A stretch of 64,000 nt of DNA, taken from contig CAVVAJ010000007.1 of assembly GCA_963746255.1 (NCBI GenBank), positions 248,001-312,000 on the forward strand, written 5' to 3'. This document shows positions 8,217 through 15,836 of the stretch, piece after piece. The stretch comes from DAOVXM01 sp963746255 (GTDB taxonomy: Bacteria; Chloroflexota; Anaerolineae; Anaerolineales; UBA4823). Within the stretch, counting starts at the first letter, position 1. Every line of letters begins with the position of its first letter. The notes under the pieces are model-generated. The model made no database searches. It was not told the DNA's origin and saw only the letters and a program-made list of their open reading frames with translations. Position numbers and translations under genes: made by a program.

Positions 8217-9395
8217 TTGACAGCGACCCCACTTTCGCAAGATTCTGCTGCCCGGGGGATAAAAAAGCGGATACGGTGGTTAGATGTAAAAGAACAATTA
8301 ACGGGTTACCTATTTATCACTCCGGCTGTTCTGGTTTTGGTGATCTTTGGATTTTTTCCAATTGGTTATGCTTTTTATATGAGCATGCATCGTTGGCGCG
8401 TAAAAAAGGGGGATTTCATTGGGCTGGCTAACTATGAAAAAGCCTTGGGAGACTGGGTAGGTGCAGCCCTGTTTGTTGTCGGCATCGGGCTTTTGGTCTT
8501 GGCATATTTCGCTTGGACGAGTGCTTTCCGCTCCTCCACGACGAAAGGATTAATCGCCAAATTAGCCGCAGCTTTTTTGTTGATTGCAGGCGGGTTAACA
8601 CTGCCAATTGCGTGGGAGCGTCTGATGGCGTCGGGAGATCCGGATTTCTTGCTATCCCTTCCAACTACGTTGTTCTATGCCTTGGGAACTGTTCCTGGGG
8701 AACTTGCACTGGCGTTGGTCCTGGCATACGTGCTGTTCCAAAAGATTAAAGGACAGGAATTCTTTCGCATGCTGTACTTTTTGCCATATATCACCCCGGT
8801 AGTCGCCACAGCGGTAGTTTTCCGCACAATATTCAGCCCCCGGGAAACAGCCCTTGCCAACCAGTTCCTCGTCATGATTGGTCTAGAACCTCAAAAGTGG
8901 CTCTTTGAACCGCGCCCTTTCACCCATGTCATGTTTGGTTGGACAAACTTGGAAGGATTCTGGGCGGGGCCAAGTATGGCATTGGTATCGATTATTTTCT
9001 TTGGGATTTGGACTTATGTCGGCTATAATACTGTGATTTTTTTGGCCGGACTTGGTTCGATCCCTCTTGAGCTTTATGAAGCTGCAGAAATAGATGGGGC
9101 TGGTACTTGGAGTGTTTTTCGGCATATCACCATTCCATTGCTATCTCCGGTGACGTTTTACCTGGCGTTGATTGCATTTATTGGAACTTTTAAAGCCTTC
9201 AACCATATCTATGTCATGCGTCAGCCAGCCGCTCAAGGTACTGTAGATGTCGCCAGTGTGCAGATATTTGACACTTTCTATAAAGCCAACCAGTATGGTT
9301 ATGCAACTGCACAAGCGATCATTTTGTTCTTAATCATTCTGGGACTTACATTGATTCAGAATAAAGTCTTCGGTGAGAGAGTGTTTTATGGCTGA
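8217..9395 (+). CDS. ABC transporter permease, MalF/UgpA type, with an inserted membrane hairpin
   Basis: Inner-membrane permease of about 392 residues. TTG 8217 is chosen because GAGGAGG is correctly spaced before it. The first helix (YLFITPAVLVLVIFGFFPIGYAF) and the EAA coupling motif (ELYEAAEIDGAGTWSVFRHITIPLL) are typical of carbohydrate-type (CUT1) permeases. Between NYEKALGD and DFLLSLPTTLFYALG about 65 extra residues (DNA about 8445-8640) add two hydrophobic segments not usual for MalF or UgpA at this point. Its stop overlaps the next permease by 8 bases, so the two are coupled. No ATPase of the matching UgpC/MsmX type is encoded nearby. Confidence 0.9.
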   Translation: MTATPLSQDSAARGIKKRIRWLDVKEQLTGYLFITPAVLVLVIFGFFPIGYAFYMSMHRWRVKKGDFIGLANYEKALGDWVGAALFVVGIGLLVLAYFAWTSAFRSSTTKGLIAKLAAAFLLIAGGLTLPIAWERLMASGDPDFLLSLPTTLFYALGTVPGELALALVLAYVLFQKIKGQEFFRMLYFLPYITPVVATAVVFRTIFSPRETALANQFLVMIGLEPQKWLFEPRPFTHVMFGWTNLEGFWAGPSMALVSIIFFGIWTYVGYNTVIFLAGLGSIPLELYEAAEIDGAGTWSVFRHITIPLLSPVTFYLALIAFIGTFKAFNHIYVMRQPAAQGTVDVASVQIFDTFYKANQYGYATAQAIILFLIILGLTLIQNKVFGERVFYG

Positions 9396-10278
9396 GAAAG
9401 CTCAACCATTAGTGGCAGTAAAAACTAGTCGAACTGCAAAGGTGCGAATTAAACCGGGCAGGTTGGTTTTATATGCCTTGCTGATCGTTGGTGCAGTTGT
9501 TGCTATCATCCCCTTCTTTTCGATGGTTTCAACCTCATTAATGACTTTGGGCGAGACGATCAATAAACAATGGCTTCCCAAAGTCCCGCAGTTGAGCAAC
9601 TATTCTGAAGCCTGGAACGAAGCGAATTTCGCGAAGTACTTCATGAATAGTATTATCGTGACATTTGTCACCATCGCTGGCTTACTGTTCACATCCATTT
9701 TGGCTGGTTATGCTTTTGCTCGGATAAAATTCTTCGGAAAAAATGTGATCTTTGCCCTGCTGCTGGCTACGATGATGATCCCGGAATCGATAACCATGAT
9801 CCCGAACTTCGTTATGATCCGCGGGGATATTATCCCTTTACCAGGTGGGAACTGGCTGAATTCCCTTCAAGCCCTAACAGTCCCTTTTATGGCGAATGCT
9901 TTCAGCATTTTCTTGCTGCGCCAATTTTTTGTTCAGATCCCTGATGAACTCTGGGATGCAGCCCGTATGGATGGGGCCGGTCATATACGTTTCCTCATCC
10001 AGATTGTGCTGCCCATGAGTAAGGCACCTATCATGACTGTATTGATCTTTGCTTTCATCGGAGCGTGGAATGCCTTCCTGTGGCCCTTATTGGTTACAAC
10101 AACGGATGCCTGGCGCCCCCTAATGGTTGGCTTGTGGACCTTTGTGAGCGAAGCCGGCCCAGAGACGCAGCTGCTGATGGCCGGGGCAGTAATTACAGTT
10201 ATCCCGATTTTAATCTTATACTTCCTGACTCAGAAGCAGTTCACCGAAGGAATTGCTACGACAGGTTTGAAAGGGTAA
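9388..10278 (+). CDS. ABC transporter permease, MalG/UgpE type
   Basis: Second inner-membrane permease of a carbohydrate-type importer, 296 residues from ATG 9388, which overlaps the end of the upstream permease. Six hydrophobic segments are visible, with the EAA-type coupling motif DELWDAARMDGAGHIRFLIQIVLPMSKAP. Together with the preceding gene it forms the heterodimeric channel. The next gene, 173 bases downstream, encodes a binding protein whose first domain belongs to the family these permeases normally use. Confidence 0.92.
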   Translation: MAEKAQPLVAVKTSRTAKVRIKPGRLVLYALLIVGAVVAIIPFFSMVSTSLMTLGETINKQWLPKVPQLSNYSEAWNEANFAKYFMNSIIVTFVTIAGLLFTSILAGYAFARIKFFGKNVIFALLLATMMIPESITMIPNFVMIRGDIIPLPGGNWLNSLQALTVPFMANAFSIFLLRQFFVQIPDELWDAARMDGAGHIRFLIQIVLPMSKAPIMTVLIFAFIGAWNAFLWPLLVTTTDAWRPLMVGLWTFVSEAGPETQLLMAGAVITVIPILILYFLTQKQFTEGIATTGLKG

Positions 10279-10450
10279 TCCGCTGATCCATATTATAGTG
10301 TCTAGAAAGTAGAGCGGTTTATAATGGGTTAGCTAATCAACAAACGGCACACGATCAAAAAAGGAGGTTAATAGGCAGCGATCAAAAAAATTAAAATTCC
10401 TACTCGTCTTAAGGTATCTCAAATTTATCCAATTGAGGAGAAGATTTACA

Positions 10451-12865
10451 ATGTTGAATAGAAAATTTCTACTAAGTTTGTTAGCTGTTCTTCTTATCGC
10501 CAGCTTTGTCCTGGCAGCATGTGGTCCTTCAGCGACCCCCGAGCCGACCCAACCAGAAGTTGAGCAGCCCGTCGCCCCACCAGAAGAGCCGGCTGCGCCT
10601 GAAGAACCCGCAGCTCCGGAAGACCTGTACGCAGATGTCGACCCGAGCGGGCAAACAGTGGTGTTCTGGCACCAGCACACACGTGACCGTGAGGCAGAAA
10701 TTAATGCCATCGCAGAGGAATTCAACAATACCAATGAGTGGGGCATCACCGTCCAGGCTGAGTATCAGGGTGGATATGGCGATATCTTCAACAAGATGTT
10801 AGGTGTCATTAACACCTCGGATGCCCCAAACCTGGTTGTCGCATACCAGAATCAGTCCGCAACCTACCAGCTGGCCGATGGCATGCTTGATATGAACCCG
10901 CTGGTTAACAGCCCTAAATGGGGTCTGACTGAAGAGGAGAAAGCAGACTTCTTCCCTGGCTTCTACAACCAGGATGTATTCAGCATCTATGGTGGTGCGC
11001 GGTTAGGCTTCCCGCCCAACCGCTCGATGGAGATGCTGTATTACAATGCAGATTGGCTGGCGGAGCTAGGGTACGACGCACCTCCGACCACTCCGGAAGA
11101 GTTCAAAGAGATCGCCTGTGCAGCATCTGCACAACCGTTCAGCGGAGCGACTGTTGAGAGCAATTTCGGTTATGAGTTCAGCAACGATGCCTCCACGATT
11201 GCCAGCTTTGCGTTTGCACGCGGTGGCAATATCTTTGACTATAACAACAGCCAATATACCTACAATTCCGAGGAAGCAGTCGCCTCCATGGAACTGCTGC
11301 AGGAGATGTTCAATGAGGGCTGTGCGACGCTCGAGGTCGAGTCATACGGTGACCAAACCGATTTCGGTGCTGGTATGCTGCTCTTCACGATCAGCTCCAG
11401 CTCCGGATTGCCTTTCTACCAAACAGCCGTGGAAGAGGGCGCCAATTTTGAGTGGAGTGTTGCTCCCATCCCTTATACTGGCGATGAACCGATCATGAAT
11501 ATATATGGTGCCAGTGTGGGCATTCCTGCCGGCCATTCACCTGAAGCAGATTTGGCGACCTGGTTGTTCGTGAAATACTACACCGACACCGATGCGCAGG
11601 AAGCTTGGGCTAAAGCGAGCCAATATTTCCCAGTCCGCCAGAGCGCTGCGGAAGGGTTAGGTGACCTGTTCGCTGAGCTGCCGTCATACAAGGTGGCATT
11701 TGATCTTCTGCCTTACGGTATATTTGAACCACCGGTGCCAGGTTATGACTATGCCCGTGATATCGTTGAAGAAGCGATGGCTGCTATCGTCAACGGGGAA
11801 GACGTGCAAGCGACTTTGGATAAGGTGAATGCAGAAGCGAATGAGATCTTGGCTGAGCAGCTTGTTTCACCCCTGCCGACACCTGTTCCGACTGAACCTC
11901 CGGAACCCACAGCTGAACCGATTACGATTGGGACGGAAGAAGACCCAATCAAGGTGCTATTTGTGCCATCGGTGGACGTCGACTTCATGATCGAATCTGG
12001 GGCATTGATCGAGCAGGGCTTAAATGAAGCCACTGGCTTGTTCTTCGAAGTGAGTGTACCCACCTCCTATGCGGCAACGATCGAAGAGATGTGTGCCTCA
12101 CCCGAGAACACCATCGGTTTTATCCCGGCAATGGGTTATGTGTTGGCCAACCAGCTCTGCAGCGTTGACCCCGGTTTGGCATCCGAACGCTACGGCTGGA
12201 ATGTATACTGGACCCAGTTCATCGTTCCACGCGATAGCGACATCCAAACCCTTGAGGACCTGGATGGGAAGACCTGGGGCTACCCTGAGGTTACCTCGAC
12301 CTCTGGTTACCTCTATCCGATCTCGCTCTTTGATGAAATGGGGATCACTCCTGGTGCCCAGGTTGAGACCGGTGGACACCCAGAATCTGTCCGCGCCGTT
12401 TATCTCGGCGAGGTCGACTTTGCTACAACTTACTTCTCGGCTCCACTGCTGCCAGAAGGCACCTGGTCGATGGATATGCCTCCGGACGTTCCGGATGATG
12501 TTGTCGAGGAATGTGCACCCAACGAAGAAGGGCAATTGTGGTGTGGTGACTACCGAGTCCTGGATGCCCGAGCAGCCATCAGCGAGGAAGCCCCGGATGT
12601 TGTACAGAAGGTCCGTATTGTAGGTCTCACACCTGAGATCCCGAATGATACTCTATCCTTCAGCCCGGATTTCCCTGAAGCACTGCGTGAGCAAATCATG
12701 GAAGCCGTAGTTGCTTTCATTGGTACGGAAGCCTGCGACCAGTCGCTGTGCAATGAGAAATTCTATGATTGGACTGGTGCTGGTCCGATCTATGATGAGA
12801 ATTTCGACGGCGTGCGCATCTTGATGGAAGCGCAGGGGATCACCCTGGAAAATATCGGCGAATAG
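10451..12865 (+). CDS. Fused double solute-binding lipoprotein: family-1 domain plus PhnD-type domain
   Basis: A single uninterrupted ORF of 804 residues from ATG 10451, preceded by GAGGAG. The signal peptide ends in lipobox VLAAC (Cys 24), followed by a Pro/Glu/Ala-rich tether to about residue 57. Residues about 58-465 form a family-1 binding domain (TVVFWHQHTRDREAEINAI start), resembling the lipoprotein at 6415-7881. A Pro/Thr/Glu linker (about 473-498, SPLPTPVPTEPPEPTAEP) leads into a second complete domain of the phosphate/phosphonate PhnD type (PIKVLFVPSVDVDFMI, then YWTQFIVPRDSDIQTLEDLDGKTWG split across the lobes, and TSGYLYPISLFDEMGI). The domains belong to different binding-protein families. 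The gene sits between the sugar-type permeases and PhnC/PhnE, so one anchored protein could feed both channels. The function is inferred. Confidence 0.9.
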   Translation: MLNRKFLLSLLAVLLIASFVLAACGPSATPEPTQPEVEQPVAPPEEPAAPEEPAAPEDLYADVDPSGQTVVFWHQHTRDREAEINAIAEEFNNTNEWGITVQAEYQGGYGDIFNKMLGVINTSDAPNLVVAYQNQSATYQLADGMLDMNPLVNSPKWGLTEEEKADFFPGFYNQDVFSIYGGARLGFPPNRSMEMLYYNADWLAELGYDAPPTTPEEFKEIACAASAQPFSGATVESNFGYEFSNDASTIASFAFARGGNIFDYNNSQYTYNSEEAVASMELLQEMFNEGCATLEVESYGDQTDFGAGMLLFTISSSSGLPFYQTAVEEGANFEWSVAPIPYTGDEPIMNIYGASVGIPAGHSPEADLATWLFVKYYTDTDAQEAWAKASQYFPVRQSAAEGLGDLFAELPSYKVAFDLLPYGIFEPPVPGYDYARDIVEEAMAAIVNGEDVQATLDKVNAEANEILAEQLVSPLPTPVPTEPPEPTAEPITIGTEEDPIKVLFVPSVDVDFMIESGALIEQGLNEATGLFFEVSVPTSYAATIEEMCASPENTIGFIPAMGYVLANQLCSVDPGLASERYGWNVYWTQFIVPRDSDIQTLEDLDGKTWGYPEVTSTSGYLYPISLFDEMGITPGAQVETGGHPESVRAVYLGEVDFATTYFSAPLLPEGTWSMDMPPDVPDDVVEECAPNEEGQLWCGDYRVLDARAAISEEAPDVVQKVRIVGLTPEIPNDTLSFSPDFPEALREQIMEAVVAFIGTEACDQSLCNEKFYDWTGAGPIYDENFDGVRILMEAQGITLENIGE

Positions 12866-12886
12866 TTATCACAGTTTCATGTATAC

Positions 12887-12914
12887 AACCCCGGGCAAAT
12901 CCCTGCCCGGGGTT
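12887..12914 (+). terminator. Strong hairpin after the fused binding-protein gene
   Basis: AACCCCGGGCA (12887-12897) pairs exactly with TGCCCGGGGTT (12904-12914) around a 6-base loop, 21 bases after the stop codon. There is no long T-tract (AGTATTAAAA follows), so it may be a partial terminator or an mRNA-stabilising hairpin that raises binding-protein expression above phnC-phnE. Confidence 0.6.
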
Positions 12915-13042
12915 AGTATTAAAAACTCCCGGTCGTAATAAGCCATTATTCTATGTCATTGAATTTATGATTATTGATCGTTGGATGTTGTTTTTGTGGG
13001 TTGTAGAATTGATCGACGAAAGGTAGGTATCGAAATATACTC

Positions 13043-13795
13043 ATGCTTGAAGTTAAGAACCTAACCAAAATTTATGAAGGTGGAGTGCTGGCGTTGGATG
13101 ACGTCAGCTTCACTGTCGAGCCAGGCGAGTTCTTGGCCGTAATTGGATTAAGCGGCTCTGGGAAGTCAACTTTACTGCGCTGTATTAACCGCTTAGTAGA
13201 GCCAACTTCGGGCCAGGTATTGTGGAATGGTACTGATATCACCAGTGCTAATCAAAGCGATCTGCGGTTGATACGGCGCAAGATTGGTATGGTCTTTCAG
13301 CATTTCAACCTGGTCACTCGCTCACCCGTGATTACGAATGTATTAGCAGGCAGATTAGGCTATGTAAATCCGGCCATGAGTTTACTAAATCGGTTTCCCC
13401 AGCAAGATATCGATGCTGCACTCGGTCAGCTGGAACGGGTGGGGATAACGGATCAAGCATATAAGCGTGCTGATGAGTTGAGCGGTGGTCAGCAGCAGCG
13501 GGTTGGCATTGCCCGAGCCATGGTCCAAGAACCAGAGATCATCCTCGCGGATGAGCCGGTAGCCAGCCTCGACCCCGTGCTTGCACATTCAATCATGCAG
13601 TACCTGGAAAAAATTAATCAAGAAGATGGCGTCACGGTGCTCTGTAGTTTACATTTTCTGGACCTGGTCCACCGTTATGCCGATCGCGCGATTGCCCTTA
13701 ATGAAGGCAAGTTGATGTTCGATGGCTCCCCAAAGGCCATCGATGATGAGAAATTTAAAGATATTTACGGTAAAGAAGCTGAGCGAGTAGGGTAG
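13043..13795 (+). CDS. phnC: Phosphonate/phosphate-type ABC transporter ATPase
   Basis: 250-residue cytoplasmic ATPase of the PhnC family. Visible motifs are Walker A GLSGSGKST (about 35-43), Q-loop VFQHFN, signature LSGGQQQR, Walker B IILADEP with D-loop ASLDP, and switch His in SLHFLDL. The RCINRLVEPTSG stretch after Walker A is typical of PhnC. It would energise the PhnE channel that starts 10 bases downstream. Whether it also serves the sugar-type permeases upstream cannot be told; those normally use a longer ATPase with a C-terminal regulatory domain, absent here. Confidence 0.93.
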   Translation: MLEVKNLTKIYEGGVLALDDVSFTVEPGEFLAVIGLSGSGKSTLLRCINRLVEPTSGQVLWNGTDITSANQSDLRLIRRKIGMVFQHFNLVTRSPVITNVLAGRLGYVNPAMSLLNRFPQQDIDAALGQLERVGITDQAYKRADELSGGQQQRVGIARAMVQEPEIILADEPVASLDPVLAHSIMQYLEKINQEDGVTVLCSLHFLDLVHRYADRAIALNEGKLMFDGSPKAIDDEKFKDIYGKEAERVG

Positions 13796-13805
13796 AGCTG
13801 TCACT

Positions 13806-14954
13806 ATGAATAAGAAACCATCATTTAAGCGATCCCTGGTCATCGGCTTCACCGTAGTCATTGCTATCCTTGTCCTCGCCTACGGTTTTCAAGTAACCCA
13901 AGTAAATTTCGAGGAGACACGTTCTGAGACACGGCTTACCCAGCTCTCACGCATCATTCGTGCTTTAGCTCACCCTGATATCCTGGAGTATGAGGTGGAA
14001 GAGGTGTTTGTCGAGACCCCAGTATATTTGCCTTGCCCAGATGTCGAACCCATATTACCTGATACCAATAGAAGCGGACCTTATATTATTCTGGAACCGT
14101 ATTGTGCGGACGCTGGTGAGCCAATAGTCGTATCTGGTAGTAATTTCTTGCCGAGCTCGAAAGGGCCGATTAATTTTATTCCCCCGAGTGGTGCATCGCT
14201 ACAGTTAGGTAATTTTGAAGTTGGTCCCGACGGAAATTTTATAGAAGAAGTAGAACTACCTAATCGGCAGCCGGTCGCCGAAGCACAAATCATCCGGGTG
14301 ATCGGTCGAATGAATGCCGGCGCCCCCCGAATATCGCCGGTTGCTAAAGCGACGTGGAATAAAATTATTGAGACTGTTTTCTTAGCTCTGCTCGCGACAG
14401 TCTTTGGCACGCTAATTGCGATTCCGCTAAGCTTCCTCGCCGCACGCAATCTCATGTCTGATGTGAAGAGCCCGGTTGCCAGCGTAGCATTGACGTTAAC
14501 CGGTTGGCCAATTGGCGTGGCGCTTGGTTTGCAATCTGTTAGGTTGGTTTCCCAGATCAGCGAACAGCTAACTGCTAATCTGGTTTTATCTGTTGCCGGT
14601 TTGGTTATCAGCCCACTGTTGGCCTATTTCATCATACGTTGGGCTATTCCGCCAGAGGAACTAAAGCAACCACCGACGACCACTCGCATAATCCGCATTT
14701 TTGCCCTGATATTGGCAGCGTTGTTATTCACCCTCACAACTCTGCTTTTAGCTCATCTTATGTATGAAGTTGGCAATACGCTCAATGAAGCCTTGGGATC
14801 TTTTGGCTTTATCGGCTACTTCATTGCGCAGACCGGGGAGATATTGCGGATTATCACACCCGGTTTTGCAGCCATGGCTGGTGCAGCCGTAGTGGGAGGG
14901 GCATTGGGGAATCTCGGTATGCTGTTAACGATCGTATTACTTACAGTTCGTTGA
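13806..14954 (+). CDS. phnE: PhnE-type ABC permease, N-terminal part with a large extracytoplasmic domain
   Basis: 382 residues forming the first part of a PhnE permease whose remainder is at 14982-15623. One membrane helix (about residues 11-29) is followed by about 155 extracytoplasmic residues (about 30-185). Within them, GEPIVVSGSNFLPSSKG followed by a beta-rich stretch looks like an immunoglobulin-like fold (impression only). Then come membrane helices starting at ETVFLALLATVFGTLIAIPL. The ORF stops at TGA 14952-14954 just after a hydrophobic segment. The next frame immediately continues with a membrane helix (LRYINFIVSAVAGAVIFAI, about 14951-15007) up to a stop at 15044, and the original frame resumes after that. 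Two compensating single-base indels therefore split one gene. Confidence 0.82.
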   Translation: MNKKPSFKRSLVIGFTVVIAILVLAYGFQVTQVNFEETRSETRLTQLSRIIRALAHPDILEYEVEEVFVETPVYLPCPDVEPILPDTNRSGPYIILEPYCADAGEPIVVSGSNFLPSSKGPINFIPPSGASLQLGNFEVGPDGNFIEEVELPNRQPVAEAQIIRVIGRMNAGAPRISPVAKATWNKIIETVFLALLATVFGTLIAIPLSFLAARNLMSDVKSPVASVALTLTGWPIGVALGLQSVRLVSQISEQLTANLVLSVAGLVISPLLAYFIIRWAIPPEELKQPPTTTRIIRIFALILAALLFTLTTLLLAHLMYEVGNTLNEALGSFGFIGYFIAQTGEILRIITPGFAAMAGAAVVGGALGNLGMLLTIVLLTVR

Positions 14955-14981
14955 GATACATAAATTTCATCGTCTCGGCAG

Positions 14982-15623
14982 TTGCTGGCGCAGTTATTTT
15001 CGCAATTCTTGGGGCGGCAATCAGATTGGTTGTACCAGATCGATGATCCTTTCAAAACTTTGTGGCTGCCGATGGGGGTTGGCGCGTTAGCTGGTGGGAT
15101 AATGTCGCTCCGCTATGGTCCCAAAGACCTCGTACCGATCGGTTCAGTCATTTATATGATTATCCGGACGATACTCAATGCGGTCCGTTCCATTGAACCC
15201 TTAATTTATGTGATTGTCTTTGTGGTTTGGGTAGGGATCGGACCTTTCGCTGGGGCGCTCGCCCTCGCGCTCCATACCATCGCCGCGCTGGCGAAACTAT
15301 ATTCGGAACAGGTTGAGAGCATCTCATCTGGACCCCTAGAGGCTGTGACGGCTACCGGAGCGAACCGGTTGCAGACAATTATCTATGCAGTTGTCCCTCA
15401 AATTGTCCCACCTTACATATCATTTACCATGTATCGCTGGGATATCAATGTCCGTATGTCGACGATTATTGGCTTTGCAGGCGGAGGCGGGATCGGTTTC
15501 CTTCTGCAGCAGAACATCCGCCTGCTTGATTACCGTGCCGCGGCTGTTCAGATGTTAGCGATTGCGATCGTTGTCGCGACGATGGACTACACAAGCGCAA
15601 TGATTAGAGAAAGATTTGTATGA
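14982..15623 (+). CDS. phnE: PhnE-type ABC permease, C-terminal part
   Basis: C-terminal portion of the permease begun at 13806. It contains the PhnE-typical segment IIRTILNAVRSIEPLIYVIVF split around its helix, and the coupling motif GPLEAVTATGANRLQTIIYAVVPQ. The nominal TTG start at 14982 has no ribosome-binding site. Its first about 20 residues (FSQFLGRQSDWLYQ) are probably an out-of-frame reading of a membrane helix, so real coding in this frame most likely begins near 15040 (IDDPFKTLW). The gene is intact only if both indels are sequencing errors or are bypassed. It ends the phnC-phnE unit. Confidence 0.8.
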   Translation: MLAQLFSQFLGRQSDWLYQIDDPFKTLWLPMGVGALAGGIMSLRYGPKDLVPIGSVIYMIIRTILNAVRSIEPLIYVIVFVVWVGIGPFAGALALALHTIAALAKLYSEQVESISSGPLEAVTATGANRLQTIIYAVVPQIVPPYISFTMYRWDINVRMSTIIGFAGGGGIGFLLQQNIRLLDYRAAAVQMLAIAIVVATMDYTSAMIRERFV

Positions 15624-15704
15624 TCATCTAGATACAGCCTACTGCTTTGTCAGGATGAAAGTTTCATTCGATATCCTAGTAACAACGCCCTTGACAAAGC
15701 TTAA

Positions 15705-15757
15705 AGTGTTCCGTCTACACTCAATTCTTACTAAACAATCAAATTTGACGGAACACT
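15705..15757. repeat. Widely spaced perfect inverted repeat
   Basis: AGTGTTCCGTC (15705-15715) and GACGGAACACT (15747-15757) are exact reverse complements separated by 31 bases, between phnE and the phosphatase gene. A TTGACA lies at 15691-15696 just before the left arm. It could be the phnE terminator stem without a T-tract or a two-site operator. Confidence 0.4.
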
Positions 15758-15787
15758 ACCGTATCTGTGATTACCATTTCATATAGG

Positions 15788-15816
15788 CCCGGCTTTTTTC
15801 TTACTGAGAAGCCGGG
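15788..15816 (+). promoter_or_regulatory. Hairpin in the leader of the phosphatase gene
   Basis: CCCGGCTT (15788-15795) pairs with AAGCCGGG (15809-15816), 20 bases before the ATG at 15837. The T-run is inside the loop rather than after the stem, so it is not a standard terminator. Confidence 0.4.
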
Positions 15817-15836
15817 TCTCGAATTTGAGAAATAAG

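Noticed and set aside
10340..10370. AAAGGAGG sequence upstream of the fused binding-protein gene, suggesting another short gene
   Set aside because: No start codon follows at usable distance with an open frame; the true site is GAGGAG just before 10451.
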